Positions 35,762-48,833 of a DNA stretch of 64,000 nt are shown here, piece by piece; the stretch's first letter is position 1; the number at the start of each line of letters is the position of its first letter. The translations under genes were made by a program, and so were the position numbers. Below the pieces are notes generated by a model. That model was given only the letters and a program-made list of their open reading frames with translations. It had not been told where the DNA came from and made no database searches. Source of the DNA: Halocaridina rubra (taxonomy: Eukaryota; Arthropoda; Malacostraca; Decapoda; Atyidae); NCBI GenBank assembly GCA_037179515.1, contig JAXCGZ010005692.1, positions 1-64,000 of the forward strand, written 5' to 3'.

Positions 35762-38700
35762 TACATAAGGACATAAGAACATAAGAATAGAGGACACTGC
35801 AACATGCCTACTGGCACACACGAGGCAGCTCCATTTTTGAATTGTATTTTCAGCATGTCTAACCTATTCTATTCTACTCTACTTATTTATTCTGTTTTTC
35901 TTTTTATGATTTTTCTAATAAGCACTAACCTATTCATACCCACCCTACCTCTGTCATATGTCTATCTAATCTACATTTGAAGGTGTCTAAGGTATTGGCA
36001 TTTACTATCATACTAGGAAGCTTGTTCCATGCATCAGCTACTCTATTACCAAACCAATTTTTACCAATTTCCCTTCTGAACCTAAATTTATCAAGCTTAA
36101 ATCCATTATTACGAGTTCTGGTTTGATCATGAATTTTTAAAACTTTATTAATATCTCCCTTGTTAATCCCTTTAAACCATTTATACACTTCAATCATATC
36201 CCCCCTAACTCTTCGCCTCTCTAGAGAATGTAGATTAAGTTTTTTTAATCTGTCCTCATATGGTAGATTTCTGATATTGTGTATCATCTTGGTCATTCTT
36301 CGTTGCACTCTCTCCAAGGATTCAATTTCCATTCTATAATAGGGTGACCAGAATTGCACAGCATAATCTAAATGGGGCCTAACTAATGCAAGATAGAGCT
36401 GCAAAATAACTTTTTCCGTCCTATTGCTGACGCTTCTTGAGATAAATCCTAAAATTCTGTTTGCTTTATTTCTGACTGCTGTGCATTGCTCTCTTGGCTT
36501 AAGACTACTACTCACAAGAACTCCCAAATCCCTTTCACACTGAGAACTCATGATTTCATGGTTATTTAGCTTATAACTAGTATTGTCTTTTATAGTACCC
36601 ATTTTAACTACTTTACATTTTTCAACATTAAATTCCATTTGCCATTTGTCCGACCATTCAGATAATCTATTTAGATCTTCCTGTAAAGCATGAATGTCTT
36701 CTTTTCCATTTATAGTTCTACCTATTTTAGTGTCGTCTGCGAATTTACTTAGGTTACTACTGATATCCGAATCCAGATCATTTAGATATACGATGAATAA
36801 TAGAGGACCCAGTACCGAGCCTTGTGGTACCCCGCTTGTAACCGAGCCCCACTCTGATTTTTCTCCATTTATGCAAACCCTCTGTTTTCTGTCTTTTAAC
36901 CATTGTTTGATCCATCTGAGCACAGCTCCTCCTATACCATGAGCTTCCAGCTTTTTAACTAATCTTTTGTGAGGAACTCTATCAAAAGCTTTGCTAAAAT
37001 CTAGATATATTGTATCATATTCTTTGCCACAATCTACTGCCTCGTAAACTTCTGAATAAAAAGACAGTAAGTTTGTAAGGCACGAAAAACCCTTAAGAAA
37101 CCCGTGTTGTGAAAGTTTTATCAGTCTGTGTAATTCTAGATGTGCCCTTATTTTATTTGCAATTATGGATTTTAGAATCTTACCCACTGTTGACGTTAAA
37201 CTTACCGGCCTATAATTATTCTTTTTAACACGTTCTCCTTTTTTAAATATTGGTACCACATCTGCCAATTTCCACTCCATGGGTACCGATCCTAATTTTA
37301 TTGAATTATTAAATAATGCAGTTAGAGGACAACTAAGCTCTTCCTTGCATTCCTTTAATATTCTAGCATATATTCCATCAGGTCCCGGAGATTTATGAGC
37401 CTTTAATTTATCTATTTCTTTTATTACCTCCTCTCTCGTAATATTTATTGAACTAAGTATATTATCGGGACTGTCTCTGTAAATGGATTCTACTTCCGGA
37501 ATATTTTCCAAGTTTTCATTTGTAAATACAGATAAGAAATAATCATTTAAACATGTACACATCACTTTATCGTCATCTGTGATATGGCCATTGGCTACTT
37601 CAATTGGTCCGACTTTTTCCTTAAATTTTGTTTGATAATGTTGATAAAACCCTTTAGGATTTTCTTTAGCTTCTCCTGCTATTCGAACTTCGTATTTTCT
37701 TTTCGACTCTCTATCTTTCTAACTTCCCTGTTTAACTGTATATATTGCTGCCTCACCTGCTCTTCACCTCTTTTTAGTTTCCTGTATATTCCTCTTTTAA
37801 TACCTATAAGATTCTTTATTCTATTGTTCATCCATTTAGGGTCATTTTTTCTTGATCTGCAATGTTTCATGGGAATATAGTCTCTCTGACTATTCTTAAG
37901 AGTCATGACAAAATTGTTATATTCCTCATCCAAATTTATATTAACTGATGGGCTGCTGTTCTTTCCTGTGAGAGAATTTAATGCATTGATCTTATCTTGT
38001 GATAATCCTTGGCATGTGGTACCCAAATTTCGGGGTAATCCGCTACCTGCGACCTGACCTGCTGGATTAACTACCCACATCTGTACCCCAGAAATCCCTT
38101 CCCATACCTCATTAGATAATTTAGTTTTTAAGCCCTCAAAATCTCCTGCTCTAAAGTTTGGAACAATATTCTTATTTTCCTTTATAGTTTCCTTGAAAAT
38201 TATGTTAAATCTAATGGAATCATGGTCACTGTTGCCCAATTTTTCACAAACTTCTAAATTTGTAACCATATTCTCTCTATTACTAAGAACTAAATCTAGT
38301 GTATTCACCCCCCGTGTTGCTTCATGTACATGCTGAGAAAGGAAATTGTCTTCTACTACTTCCAAAAACTCCTTAGAGCTACTATCACCTGTTATGGTTT
38401 CCCAGTTAATATGTCTAAAATTAAAATCGCCTACAATACAAACTCTATTTGACCTGCTCACTTTAGAAATTTCATCGTATATAACTTGCGACTCTATATT
38501 ATCTAGATCAGGTGGTCTGTAGACTACTCCTACAACTAGACTTTCTTTATTATTTTTAATTTCAACCCATAAGGTTTCTGAATTTAGATTTGTCTTAATT
38601 CCAGACTTAATGCAGCTTCTGAGGCTATCTTTAATATACATAATTACCCCTCCCCCTCTTTTATCTGCACTACGATCAGCATTATAAAGTTTATATCCTG

Positions 38701-38794
38701 TAATTATGTACTCAGCTTTAAGGTGTTTGCTTTCTAATTTAATCCAACTTTCACTAATGCATATTATATCCGGTCTCTCACTACATACTATGGT
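35762..38794 (-). mobile_element. LINE family A copy A3, 5'-truncated, 3.0 kb
   Basis: Minus-strand copy from the endonuclease region (equivalent to about 1015 in A1) to a tail of three TTATGTTC-like units. ORF1 is absent. Endonuclease catalytic motifs VGDFNF and GNSDHDS and the whole reverse transcriptase are intact. Confidence 0.94.
35934..38794 (-). pseudogene. LINE A3 ORF2 with a 4-bp deletion
   Basis: The endonuclease frame runs from 38794 to about 37710, where GTTA (present in A1) is deleted near 37709-37712. The frame then ends at TAG (37679-37681). The reverse transcriptase frame reopens and continues to 35934, including 543 codons from 37565. At the A1 stop codon position A3 has CGA. 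FADDT and motif A are intact. Confidence 0.92.
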
Positions 38795-39267
38795 GGGTTT
38801 GTTAATTCCCGAGTCGAGTGTTCTAACTTCTGTGCTTAAAATAATTCAAGTTAGAGTTTGCAATGTGTTTTAGAATTATTCTAAAAAACTGGAGAAGAGA
38901 ATAACTGAAAAGAATAAAAAACACACTTCCATTTACAATTACTCATGTATATATTAAAGTTGTAAAAAATTACCTTATCCTCTATCTACGTTTTTACCAC
39001 ATCATCGTAATTTTAGCCTTTAAGTCATATAGTACTATGGCCATTTTATATTTACGTGCATCTTTTTCACAGAAGCTCTTTATGTCACCAAGAGGAGACA
39101 TTAAAACCAGACAAAAATGATCTTGAAAGAGGAACGACAAATAAGGAAACCGAGGCAGCAGTGGTGGCATGTCCTATAGTTTTACGTCAATTATGCTTTC
39201 AACTTCGAACACAGTCCAGGTAGGAGAAAGTTGTGAATGCTAATTGTTATTGCTTGCAGCTACAAGT
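38795..39267. other. No gene seen
   Basis: AT-rich unique sequence following the 5' truncation of LINE A3. Confidence 0.5.
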
Positions 39268-39403
39268 TTCACTATTAATCTTTCTTTGAATGGGGGTGGA
39301 CACAAACAGGATGGAGCTAGGAATTAAGGCTTAATGCCATTCCAAATGCCCCGCAGTGGGCTCGAACACAGGTTTGTCACTTCCTGAGTTGAACAATTTG
39401 AAG
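39268..39403 (-). mobile_element. SINE family A copy
   Basis: Minus strand: GTTCAACTCAGGAAGTGACA, B box CGAGCCCACTGCGGGG, diverged body and tail CCCCCATTCAAAG. Confidence 0.85.
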
Positions 39404-39429
39404 GTAAATAAGTTCGTAACTGCTAACAA

Positions 39430-39575
39430 AGTTAAGTTTATAAGATGAGATTATTGCCAGATATGAATTGATAGCAAGAGATGTGTGACAAATACGCCAG
39501 AATATTCAGTGTAGACGTAGGCATAGGAAAAGATCTGTAACTGTAGAAAGACGTAAATCGAGCTATCCTACTCTT
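39430..39575. repeat. Dispersed repeat, similar to 25975-26160
   Basis: TGTGACAAATACGCCAGAAT through AAATCGAGCT matches the earlier copy at moderate identity. Nature unknown. Confidence 0.4.
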
Positions 39576-39759
39576 ACTGAATATGTAAGAGAAATTTCTG
39601 ATACAGTAAAAGTTCCCTTAAAGGAAGAAAAGAGTATAAAGCTAAAATGAGCTTGCAACCAATCTAGGCCTTTCTTTTTTCAAAGAAAATAGGTAATCAC
39701 ATAATTCTCATGACGTCCTGCAAGAAAATACATGCAGCCATTTAGGTTTATGAAATAAA

Positions 39760-39913
39760 GACTGCGCTAGAATAATGGTTAAAATACTTGACTCAGGAGG
39801 TGATAATTCCTCAATCGAGCCCACAGCAGGGCATTAAGGAAGCACCCAACCTTAATAACCCATCTCCAATCCGTCTGTGTCCATCATAATATTGAATAAA
39901 AGTGACACTTAAA
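39760..39913 (+). mobile_element. SINE family A copy
   Basis: Plus-strand head GACTGCGCTAGAATAATGGT, ACTCAGGAGGTGATAA, B box ATCGAGCCCACAGCAGGG, body CCTTAATAACCCATCTCCAA, 3' end AAAGTGACACT. Confidence 0.87.
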
Positions 39914-40454
39914 ATTAAAGAAAAGAATAGATTTTTTAAATAGACAAAGTAATAAATACAAAATAAACTAAATATACTTTAAAATGTGAAAACAGCAGAT
40001 GATAATCTTACCTTCAGAACCTTTACAGCATGAAATCGTGAGGTAATGAATTAAAATTAGCTTGCATATCAAAGACCATAATTCATTGATGCAATTCATA
40101 GATTTATTTTCCACTAGCTGGCTCTATATGGTACTAATAAAATCTTCTGAGATTGTATCTCACTTGCACAAAACCCTGAAATTACACAAAGCAATATTCC
40201 ACTCAGTGAATATATTACAGCCGAGGAAGTCGAAATGCATATTCCATACCGGCACTCATGGCACGACTGTCCTCCAGACCTTACTGGCACAGGTGTCTTT
40301 GTTCACCTACAATACTCCCTGCAATAACAGAGAAAGAACTAGTGCCTCTGCTCTCCTTAACTCCAGCTCATCGATTTATTGTAATAGTTGTCACCAACTG
40401 CAATGATAGGTTAGTTTTTCAGTATTAACTATAAAAACCAAGTAATTGATGTAC
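39914..40454. other. No gene seen
   Basis: A 114-codon plus-strand frame (40062-40406) has no recognisable motif, and a minus-strand TCATTGCAG lies near 40405. I cannot support an exon. Confidence 0.35.
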
Positions 40455-40690
40455 AGTAGGGACTGGTACATTTCGGTGGACATTTTGTTGTCGGCTGTTT
40501 AGGCACTAAACACCTTTTGGCAACAACTAAATTGGTGATGGACATTCTGAAGCTAAATAGATTTTTATATTTTGAAAACCTAACCTAACAACCATCTGTA
40601 CAAAATGCATGGATTTAAAACTGCCACACCAAAGTGTCAGCTTCTAAATGGCATCACCCAATCATCTCAGTCCGTGCACAGTAAGAGTGT
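40455..40690. repeat. Dispersed repeat, possible MITE, copy 1
   Basis: Shares GGACTGGTACATTT at one end and CTAAATGGCATCACCCAATC at the other with 51688-51900. The ends are imperfect inverted repeats (GGACTGGTACATTTCGGTG against GGACTGAGATGATTGGGTG). Contains CCTAACCTAAC. No transposase. Confidence 0.45.
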
Positions 40691-41914
40691 ATTCACACAG
40701 GCACCAATATTATATTCAGAGTAAGGGTCAACATACAAAACTGCTAAATAAATCCTTTCTTGTATAGATTAAGAGCAGCCATTTCCAGAATGCATATAAT
40801 TAATAAATTCAAATATTCGCTCTCTGTGTGAGAACACTAAGACGAATCTGGTCCATGTTGAAAAAGTATTTCTGTTTCTCTACATTTAACAGGGTGAATG
40901 CATATAAATCACTTCCATACAAAGCCTTTTCAAATCTGTACCGGAAGTGAACCTCGTTTGCTTAAGCCTGAATTAAAGACAAAGGCCTCCTATACACCTC
41001 TTTAAACATATTTATACAATAGTCTTTCATGACGGAGTCACACTGCTCATAAGTTTTGAGGAACACGTTACCAATAAATTATTCAAACTTCAACAAGATA
41101 TTCATTATGTTCCCCTCAGTTTAGGATCAGTCGTTGTGGGAGGCGAATCCCTAATGCAAGCAGTTTATGCAGCTCAGAATCTGCCTGGTCTGCGGCCGTG
41201 TATTCAGTCCCCGAGTGAACCATCTCTGGCCTTTATCAAGTATATACTGGCCAGGCCACGCAACAAGAAAAAAGATAGAAAGGCATTTCCATGTACTATG
41301 CTGAATGATGGGAATGTCAAAGTCGGTATGGTCTTGGTATGTAATCAAGTACAGTATATTAATAATGCACCCGCATAAAAATTAAAGAAGTAAAGTTAAG
41401 CAACCCTATACGTTGTTGACATTGCCTCGTAAATACAAAAAACCTTAGAGCATCCCAGAGATACTTTTTTTTTTTACAAGATCCGAAAACTATTTGCAAT
41501 ATTACAGTTTTTCTCACTAAATATATCACCTCAGTATTAAAGACTGCAACACACTATATTAAAAAAAATCATTTCAATAACCAAGTAGTAAAATGCAGAA
41601 AAAAATAAGCCAAATAAATTTTATGAACAGTAAACTGTAATTAATATACCATTGACGTTTCATTACTAATGTCAATGTGGTTACTTAGTGTAGAATAAAG
41701 CTTTATCTGAAAATACCCTTTTTTTCAGATCTATCAAAAAATGCAAATGCTTTACGCTGGTTACCCCCTTTCCAGTTACGGATGTAGCAAACAAGCCTTC
41801 CTGGACATTATTTCAAAATATACGCAATATAATTTTGCTCTACGCATGCCAGAATTGGATCAGACTGTGACATCTCATTCTCCTGAACCCGATGAAGAGG
41901 AAGGTGTAATAAGT
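40691..41914. other. No gene seen
   Basis: Unique AT-rich sequence. Overlapping frames at 41136-41378 are open on both strands, but no domain or splice pattern supports either. Confidence 0.45.
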
Positions 41915-42150
41915 TAAATCTGATTGTGGGGGCAAAAATACCTCCTCTGTTTTCCCCTTCATGTCATAAAAGCCGACTAAATGGGGTGGAGCGGGGGACA
42001 AGAATACTTCCTCCATGTTCCCCTCCATGTTGTAAAAGTCGACTAAATGAGATGGAGCGCTGGGCCTGGCTCTCACAAAGAGTCTAACAATGTTGTTTTG
42101 GCTTGGCCACCTCTCTTATAAGGGGGAATATGTCTTTTGCATACAAAGAC
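41915..42150. repeat. Dispersed repeat E, copy 1, with internal ~70-bp duplication
   Basis: TCATGTCATAAAAGCCGACT, AAATGGGGTGGAGCG, then a second, similar unit (GTTGTAAAAGTCGACTAAAT). Followed by GGCCACCTCTCTTATAAGGG. The whole is matched at 56000-56215. Confidence 0.75.
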
Positions 42151-42356
42151 AGATATATGGCAATTCAAATTTACAGCAAACAGACTGAAAACTCAAATCA
42201 GTTTTGTCAAATGTTAGAAAATCGCTATATAAAATTGTCGATGCACTTTTGAGTGAAGCTTCTGCAGTGGTGAGATAATGATGAGACACAACTGAAAAAT
42301 TCCCCTAAAAACTAATATAAAATTTATCCATTCTTTTCACGAATGCAGTTTTATGC

Positions 42357-42403
42357 ACCACAATTAGGCACCATTTGAATGGGGGAAGACATGAACAAGT
42401 GCC
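42357..42403 (-). mobile_element. SINE family A short fragment
   Basis: ATTTGAATGGGGGAAGACAT is the SINE A tail region only. Confidence 0.45.
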
Positions 42404-42539
42404 TATCCAAAAACACATCAGAGAGTAGGGAGTAATAATTAAGCCTATCAATAAAATAGTAAGTTATGATGACCCTTGTAGTGGCCAGAGTTTGATATAT
42501 CTGCAAAAAATTAGCATCTGACAAAAATGTATACTGGTT

Positions 42540-42962
42540 AAGTCTTTCAAGGGTCTTTCAAGGCTAGTACCACTTAACGTGTTTAAAGACAAATACCACT
42601 TAAGGTCTAAAGAGGCAATTGACAGATTCTACATGACCATCACCATTTACGGGTTTTAAAACCATTACGAGTTAAGGTCTTTTAAGACAATTACCATTTA
42701 AGGTCTTTTAAGACAAGTACCATTTAAGGTCTTTTAAGCAAATTACTAATTACGATCTTTAAAGATAATTTAGTAAAAGTCTTTGAATAACAGTTAAGGT
42801 TTTTAAAAATAATTACCAGTATAAGTTTTTGAAGATAATTACACGTAAAGGTCCTTTACAGTTAATTACCAGATAAGGCCTTTAAAGATAATAAAATTAA
42901 GATCTCTATAGATAAATGTCTTTATAGATAATTATCATTTAAGGTCTTTAAAGATAATTCTT
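42540..42962 (+). repeat. ~28-bp minisatellite, about 15 units
   Basis: Unit is AATTACCATTTAAGGTCTTT plus AAAGATA, with frequent small indels; best conserved at 42670-42735 and 42925-42955. Confidence 0.9.
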
Positions 42963-44015
<1,053 letters not shown>

Positions 44016-45147
44016 AATGGTTAAAAGACAGAAAACAGAGGGTTTGCATAAATGGAGAGAAATCAGAGTGGGGCTCGGTTACTAGCGGGGTACCACAAGG
44101 CTCGGTACTGGGTCCCCTATTATTCATCGTATATCTAAATGATCTGGATTCGGATATCAGTAGTAACCTAAGTAAATTCGCAGACGACACTAAAATAGGT
44201 AGAACTATAAATGGAAAAGAAGACATTCATGCTTTACAGGAAGATCTAAATAGATTATCTGAATGGTCGGACAAATGGCAAATGGAATTTAATGTTGAAA
44301 AATGTAAAGTAGTTAAAATGGGTACTATAAAAGACAATACTAGTTATAAGCTATATAACCATGAAATCATGAGTTCTCAGTGTGAAAGGGATTTGGGAGT
44401 TCTTGTGAGTAGTAGTCTTAAGCCAAGAGAGCAATGCACAGCAGTCAGAAATAAAGCAAACAGAATTTTAGGATTTATCTCAAGAAGCGTTAGCAATAGG
44501 ACGGAAAAAGTTATTTTACAGCTCTATCTTGCATTAGTTAGGCCCCATTTAGATTATGCTGTGCAATTCTGGTCACCCTATTATAGAATGGAAATTGAAT
44601 CCTTGGAGAGAGTGCAGCGAAGAATGACCAAGATGATACACAATATAAAAAATCTACCATATGAGGACAGATTATAAAAACTTAATCTACATTCTCTAGA
44701 GAGGCGAAGAGTTAGGGGGGATATGATTGAAGTGTATAAATGGTTTAAAGGGATTAACAAGGGAGATATTAATAAAGTTTTAAAAATTCATGATCAAACC
44801 AGAACTCGTAATAATGGATTTAAGCTTGATAAATTTAGGTTCAGAAGGGAAATTGGTAAAAATTGGTTTGGTAATAGAGTAGCTGATGCATGGAACAAGC
44901 TTCCTAGTAGGATAGTAAATGCCAATACCTTAGACATCTTCAAATGTAGATTAGATAGACATATGACAGAGGTAGGGTGGGTATAAATAGGTTAGTGCTT
45001 ATTAGAAAAATCATAAAAAGAAAAATAGAATAAATAAGTAGAGTAGAATAGAATAGGTTAGACATGCTGAAAATACAATTCAAAAATGGAGCTGCCTCGT
45101 GTGTGCCAGTAGGCATGTTGCAGTGTCCTCTATTCTTCTTATGTTCT
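44016..45147 (+). mobile_element. LINE family A copy A4, 5'-truncated, with a nonsense codon
   Basis: Starts at CAATGGTTAAAAGACAGAAA (equivalent to about 2912 in A1) and ends at a shortened TTATGTTC tail. FADDT is intact. The frame is stopped by TAA at 44675-44677 (AAA in the other copies) and reopens at 44723-44986. Confidence 0.93.
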
Positions 45148-45544
45148 AGTAGAAATGCTGAATCAAAAAGTTATGGACCTCATGTACTAAATTAAATTTT
45201 TGTTGTTAAGCTAGCAACACATAATGTATACCCAAGTAATTGCCATAAGAAGAAACACTGAATGCTTTAAAGATACTGCCTTAATGACGTCTTCCATTAT
45301 GAAAAGATGTGAATAACTATGGAATTGCCTTCCTTACTATCTTTGTATTCTACTTGTACCCTGAATACTATCAGTGAATTATGTTAATAAGAGCTTTCAG
45401 AAAATGCTATACTGCTTTCTATAATAAAGTTATTTTATGACAGACTTTCACTATATGGTTCATGAGAAGATTTTTTTTTCAGCATGCTGTTATTTTCTGT
45501 TTAAGCAGCATAACTTCAACATTCCATACTTATTCTTCATTCAG
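45148..45544. other. No gene seen
   Basis: Unique AT-rich sequence. Confidence 0.5.
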
Positions 45545-45800
45545 CTTTTCCCATCAGGAGTCGCCATACTGATCAATCATCTCCATATCACCATGACCCT
45601 GGTGTCCTTTTCTGTCATACCACAATGTCCTCCCTCATCACATCCATAAATCTCTTCTTTAGCATACCTCTGCTCCCCTCTTGCCTGGCAACTCAAGCTA
45701 AGCATCATTCTCCTAATATACCCATCATCCCTTTCAGTACATGCCTAAACCATCTATCTTGCCTCTCTCACCATGTTCCCAAGCTATCCTACATGCAAAA
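45545..45800 (-). pseudogene. RTE-like LINE C-terminal remnant
   Basis: Minus-strand translation in shifting frames gives RWFRHVLK, GDDGYIRRMMLS and ELPGKRGA. This is the ordered C-terminal pattern of RTE-type reverse transcriptase ORFs (RWxGHVxR...R...LPGKR). Two or more frameshifts and stops. No active-site region remains. Confidence 0.6.
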
Positions 45801-46469
45801 GCCCTCTATTATATTTATACTTTATCCTGTCCATCCTTGATATACAACTCGTACTAACTCCCTCACAACACTAGCAGTTACTGTACGTTTTAAGGTTAAC
45901 AGTAAACCTTAGGAAGGGTTGATGTACGAAAAAAGTTAAGTAATATCTTTATTTGAAGATAATAATCTTAAGATAGATTAAAAAGATATTAGATATTTTT
46001 TCAACAAAAACACAAATATTAGACTTTTATATTCATTTAGAAAAAAAAGGTGCCTATATATTTATAGCAACAATTGACTATCTCTTTGACAAAATTGATT
46101 GCCTTCTGAGAAAATGCTTATTAGCTGAATTCATAGTTCCCATATTTTATGTCTCTCTGACATATTTACATACCTAAGTTCCTTTTCCTACTTTCACCAG
46201 ACAAAAAAAACAAAATTTCCCTTACTACCATAAACAGTGCCTCAGGTCAAAATTACTATACCCTGTATCGAAATTGAAAAAAGAAGACTAAGGGTCTTAA
46301 CTGAAACTCAGAACTGGAGAAAAGTTTCTGAAAATCCACTTGACAATAAATTGGCGACTGGCACTTCAAAGCACACATCTACTAAAAGTATTAAATACAA
46401 AAAACAATTTACAATAAAAAAAACAAATAAAAAAATATGACTGACAGCTGTTTTCAAATATTCTACCTT
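45801..46469. other. No gene seen
   Basis: AT-rich. A 67-codon frame at 46237-46440 is Lys/Thr-rich and has no recognisable domain. Confidence 0.45.
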
Positions 46470-46540
46470 CTACTGACGAATGTCAAACCTTGGACCTGTT
46501 AAACAGGAGTCTACAGTTTAGTGCACTGAGCCACAGAAGT
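46470..46540 (-). mobile_element. SINE family D copy (head region)
   Basis: Minus strand reads CTTCTGTGGCTCAGTGCACT, then GACTCCTGTTTAACAGGTCC and AAGGTTTGACATTCG: a tRNA-like A box and B box. Confidence 0.65.
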
Positions 46541-47659
<1,119 letters not shown>

Positions 47660-47808
47660 CACACGAGGACTACCACAGTGTAATTGGTAGAATGCTCAAC
47701 TCAGAAGATAGATCTGCATTCGAGCCCACTGCAGGGCAACAGGAGAGGCATCCAGTTTTAATTCCCCAGACTTAATCTGTGTCCACCCTCAAACGGGGAC
47801 TAACATTT
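47660..47808 (+). mobile_element. SINE family A copy
   Basis: Head CACACGAGGACTACCACAGT, AACTCAGAAGATAGATCTGC, B box TTCGAGCCCACTGCAGGG, body GAGGCATCCAGTTTTAATTC, tail CAAACGGGGACTAA. Confidence 0.87.
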
Positions 47809-48399
47809 ACATATTAAAAAAAAATCAGTAGACAAGCAACAAGCCCAGCTGGAAAGAGTCAAAAGACCATAAACCAGATGGCTCCAGCGTGAATGCAACG
47901 TGATGAGGAAAAGGAAAATGAGAAGATAGAAAAAAATTAAAATTACAGAAAATGGTACCACTCAGTATTGCAATACTGGCATACTTAAATGCTGCAATAA
48001 AAAATGTCTAGCAAAATTAAAATACAAAAACCTATATTACTGCATAAAAATATGTTCATTACCTAACTTTTATAATGCTACGAAAAACTGTTAAGGTAAA
48101 TACAAGAAGGGCATTGCCTATTTCTATAAAGCGGACACTGACATTTAAAACAAAATTCCACTCATTGACTGTGACTACAAAATATACGGGATATAACATA
48201 TCAAAACAATCCCGAACCATGTGGAAATTTTCAGAATCAACACTGCTTGGTAAAAAATATATTAAAAAGTGTCAAAACTAAGTAATATCAATATTTCATC
48301 TCATTTTGAACACGCATGACAATATTTTTTCTCATACAGTATCAATCTTAATCAGTCTGAAAGTCATAAGGACTCTGTATAATTATCACTGCATTTGTA
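47809..48399. other. No gene seen
   Basis: AT-rich. The 68-codon frame at 48075 has no recognisable domain. Confidence 0.45.
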
Positions 48400-48505
48400 A
48401 CAACTAGTCCCCATTCAAATGGGAGTGGACACAGACAGATGGTGCTGAGGGATTAAGTCTAGATGCCCTTCTTAATGCCCCATTGCAGGAACAAACTCTA
48501 TTTAG
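48400..48505 (-). mobile_element. SINE family A copy, head truncated
   Basis: Minus strand: GGGGCATTAAGAAGGGCATC body, CCCATTTGAATGGGG tail. The tRNA-like head is eroded. Confidence 0.75.
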
Positions 48506-48833
48506 TCAACTGTAATAATATACCAAATACAAAATTAGATATACCCAAACGGAAGAATGGGGTTAGGTTTGTTTCATCAGTGAGAGTTGCTCTGTGAGAG
48601 TGGGAGAGAGAAGACGTGTTGTCTCTTCTCTCTCGCAATTCCATCTCTTCATACCATCACGGATTAAGTTTTGTGTAAGTTAGGAGTATATAAGGTCATA
48701 TTTGGGACCTTCTGAGACTAAGTGCTGCAAATATTGTAATAGTGAAGAAAGTGTCGATTCCTACCACCAATCCGACATTGTTGGAACGTTGGCATAGCTG
48801 CCTCAATAGGGGATTCTGCTGCACACCTACCTC

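Noticed and set aside
40062..40406. 114-codon plus-strand frame
   Set aside because: No domain, no codon or splice support.
41136..41378. Overlapping open frames on both strands
   Set aside because: Neither has a recognisable domain; could be an old repeat, but nothing decides it.
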